6,913 nt of DNA, taken from positions 1 through 6,913 of the forward strand of contig JAICKM010000373.1 in the NCBI GenBank assembly GCA_025927935.1, read 5' to 3'. Both the position numbers and the translations under genes were made by a program. This stretch comes from Chloroflexia bacterium (GTDB lineage Bacteria > Chloroflexota > Chloroflexia > QHBQ01 > JADMIH01). The notes under the pieces are model-generated. The model was given only the letters and a program-made list of their open reading frames with translations. It ran no database searches and was not told where the DNA came from. Positions 5,552 through 6,913 of this stretch are shown here, piece by piece (position 1 is the stretch's first letter; each line of letters opens with the position of its first letter).

Positions 5552-6913
5552 GTGCCGGTGGTGCTGCGCGGCGTGGCCGGAGCGCCGGGGCAGGCGCTGG
5601 GGCCGGTGCTGGTCTACCGCCCGGCGGCGGCCGTCCCGGCCTTCGCCCCCATCGACCCGGCGCAGGCGGGCGTGGAGCAGGCGCGCGTGGCCGCCGCGCT
5701 GGCGGGCGCGCAGGCCGAACTGGAGCGGATGGCCGAGGAAGTGGGGACCAGCATCGGACCGGACGAGGCGGCCATCTTCTCGGCGCAGGCGCTGATGGCG
5801 ACGGATCCGCTGCTGAGTGACCGGGCGGGCGAATTGGTGGCGGCGCAGCACTACCCGGCGGACGCAGCGATCCTGGCCGCGGCGGAAGAACAGGCCGAGC
5901 TGCTGGCGGCCATCGACGACGCCTACCTGCGCGAGCGGGCCGCCGATGTGCGCGACGTGGGCCGGCGGGCGGCGCGCATCGCGCGGGGCGAGCCGGCGCC
6001 TGCCGACCTGCGCCGGCTGCCCGGTCAGGTGATCATCCTGGCCGCGGATCTGTCGCCGTCGGAGACGGCGGGGCTGGACCGGCGCCAGGTGCTGGGCATC
6101 GGGCTGAGCGGCGGGGGGCCGACCTCGCACGCGGCGGTGGTGGCGCGGGCGCTGGGGGTGCCGCTGGTTTGCGGGCTGGGGCCGGTGGCGGCGCAGGACG
6201 GGCAGCCCGCGCTGCTCGACGGCGACGCCGGGCGGCTGACGCTGAATCCGGGACCGGACGCGCAGGCCGCCCATGCCGCCTGGCGCGCGGCGCGGGGCCG
6301 GGCCACGGCGGCGGATGCCGGGCTGCGCGACCTGCCCGCCGTGACGCTCGACGGGCGGCGCATCCGGCTGGCGGCCAATGCCGGGGCCGTGGCCGACGCG
6401 CAGCAGGCCGCCGAACACGGCGCCGAGGGCATCGGCTTGCTGCGGACCGAATTCCTGTTCCTCGACCACCGGCCCGACGAAGCCGAACAGGAGGCGGCCT
6501 ACCGGGGGATTTACGCGGCGGTGCCCGGCGGCGAAGTCGTGGTGCGCACGCTGGACCTGGGCGGCGATAAGCCGCCGCCCTATCTCGACTTCGGCCAGGA
6601 GGCGAATCCGTTCCTGGGCTGGCGGGGGTTGCGCGTGGCGCTCGACGAACCGGACCTGCTGCGGACGCAAGTGCGCGCGCTGTTGCGGGCCGGGGCCGGG
6701 CGGGCCGTGCATATTATGTTCCCGATGGTGACGACGCGCGACGAGTGGCGCCGCGCCCGCGCCCTGGTGGACGAGGTGCGGGGGGAACTCGCGGCAAGCG
6801 GCGACCCTGGCCCGTCGGAACTCGCCGTGGGCATCATGGTGGAGGTGCCGGCGGCGGCCTTGCTGGCGCCGGTCTTCGCCGCCGAAGCCGACTTCTTCAG
6901 CATCGGCACCAAC
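5552..6913 (+). CDS. ptsI: PTS enzyme I (PEP-protein phosphotransferase), 3' end outside window
   Basis: Enzyme I takes phosphate from PEP and passes it to HPr. The frame stays open to the window edge, giving 454 residues without a stop or frameshift; roughly 100-120 more are expected. I chose GTG 5552 because GGAGG (5536-5540) lies 11 bases upstream and the product begins V-L-R-G-V-A-G-A-P-G-Q like other enzymes I; GTG 5534 would add six residues with a weaker ribosome site. Domains: N-terminal HPr-binding region (about 4-125); the swivelling domain with G-G-P-T-S-H-A-A-V-V-A-R (188-199), phosphorylated His193; and the PEP-binding barrel from about 250, with G-L-L-R-T-E-F (Arg298), V-R-T-L-D-L-G-G-D-K (Arg332), N-P-F-L-G-W-R-G, I-M-F-P-M and M-V-E-V-P-A-A (Glu431, Mg2+ ligand). 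The window ends in F-F-S-I-G-T-N, just before the second expected Mg2+ ligand. Unlike the partial EI domain on E. coli DhaM, this one carries the PEP-binding domain. Confidence 0.95.
   Translation, partial: MPVVLRGVAGAPGQALGPVLVYRPAAAVPAFAPIDPAQAGVEQARVAAALAGAQAELERMAEEVGTSIGPDEAAIFSAQALMATDPLLSDRAGELVAAQHYPADAAILAAAEEQAELLAAIDDAYLRERAADVRDVGRRAARIARGEPAPADLRRLPGQVIILAADLSPSETAGLDRRQVLGIGLSGGGPTSHAAVVARALGVPLVCGLGPVAAQDGQPALLDGDAGRLTLNPGPDAQAAHAAWRAARGRATAADAGLRDLPAVTLDGRRIRLAANAGAVADAQQAAEHGAEGIGLLRTEFLFLDHRPDEAEQEAAYRGIYAAVPGGEVVVRTLDLGGDKPPPYLDFGQEANPFLGWRGLRVALDEPDLLRTQVRALLRAGAGRAVHIMFPMVTTRDEWRRARALVDEVRGELAASGDPGPSELAVGIMVEVPAAALLAPVFAAEADFFSIGTN

Noticed and set aside
5426..6712. Long open frame of 428 codons on the minus strand opposite enzyme I
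   Set aside because: It is low-complexity Arg/Pro/His-rich and results from high GC at third positions; the plus-strand frame is a clear enzyme I.

Overview
The window is GC-rich bacterial DNA with strong Shine-Dalgarno sites of the AGGAGG type and frequent GTG starts. A predicted secreted propeller protein ends in a sortase-like MPTTG tail, which suggests a monoderm cell plan. The intergenic repeats are heptamer tracts and a copy of the ATTCTTCGCTCCGCTCAGAATGAC-type dispersed element. I read these together as pointing to a Chloroflexota-like organism. This is an inference from style; no marker gene for taxonomy is present.

Left part (1-2500): the C-terminal end of an alpha/beta hydrolase (2-244); a stretch with three small hairpins; a secreted SMP-30-like beta-propeller protein with a C-terminal MPTTG/hydrophobic/basic tail (467-1552); a DUF1905 plus YdeI-type small protein (1621-2067); and, convergent with it, a small cupin on the minus strand (2095-2493). 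A perfect 10-bp inverted repeat lies between the convergent pair. These look like ordinary, unrelated accessory genes.

Centre (2494-2866): a 373-bp non-coding divergent region, locally AT-rich. It has a plausible extended -10 promoter on each strand. It also carries an 11-bp perfect inverted repeat 135 bp apart that brackets the cupin promoter, and a 22-bp tandem/palindromic site directly upstream of the dha -10.

Right part (2867-6913): a plus-strand cluster dhaM - ptsH - dhaK - (265-bp repeat-filled gap) - dhaL - ptsI. It encodes every component of a PEP-dependent dihydroxyacetone phosphorelay: PEP to enzyme I, to HPr, to DhaM (EIIA-Man type), to ADP bound on DhaL, to dihydroxyacetone held covalently by DhaK, giving dihydroxyacetone phosphate. 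All phosphorylation-site or active-site residues that fall inside the window are intact. Enzyme I is cut by the window edge at residue 454, just before the expected second Mg2+ ligand. In E. coli, DhaM is a fusion of EIIA, HPr and a partial EI domain; here the same functions are separate full genes in one locus. No sugar-specific PTS permease (EIIB/EIIC) and no dhaR-like regulator are visible in the window.

The most interesting points are the self-contained relay, the possible OmpR/PhoB-type control site in front of it, and the repeat insertion that splits the cluster between dhaK and dhaL.
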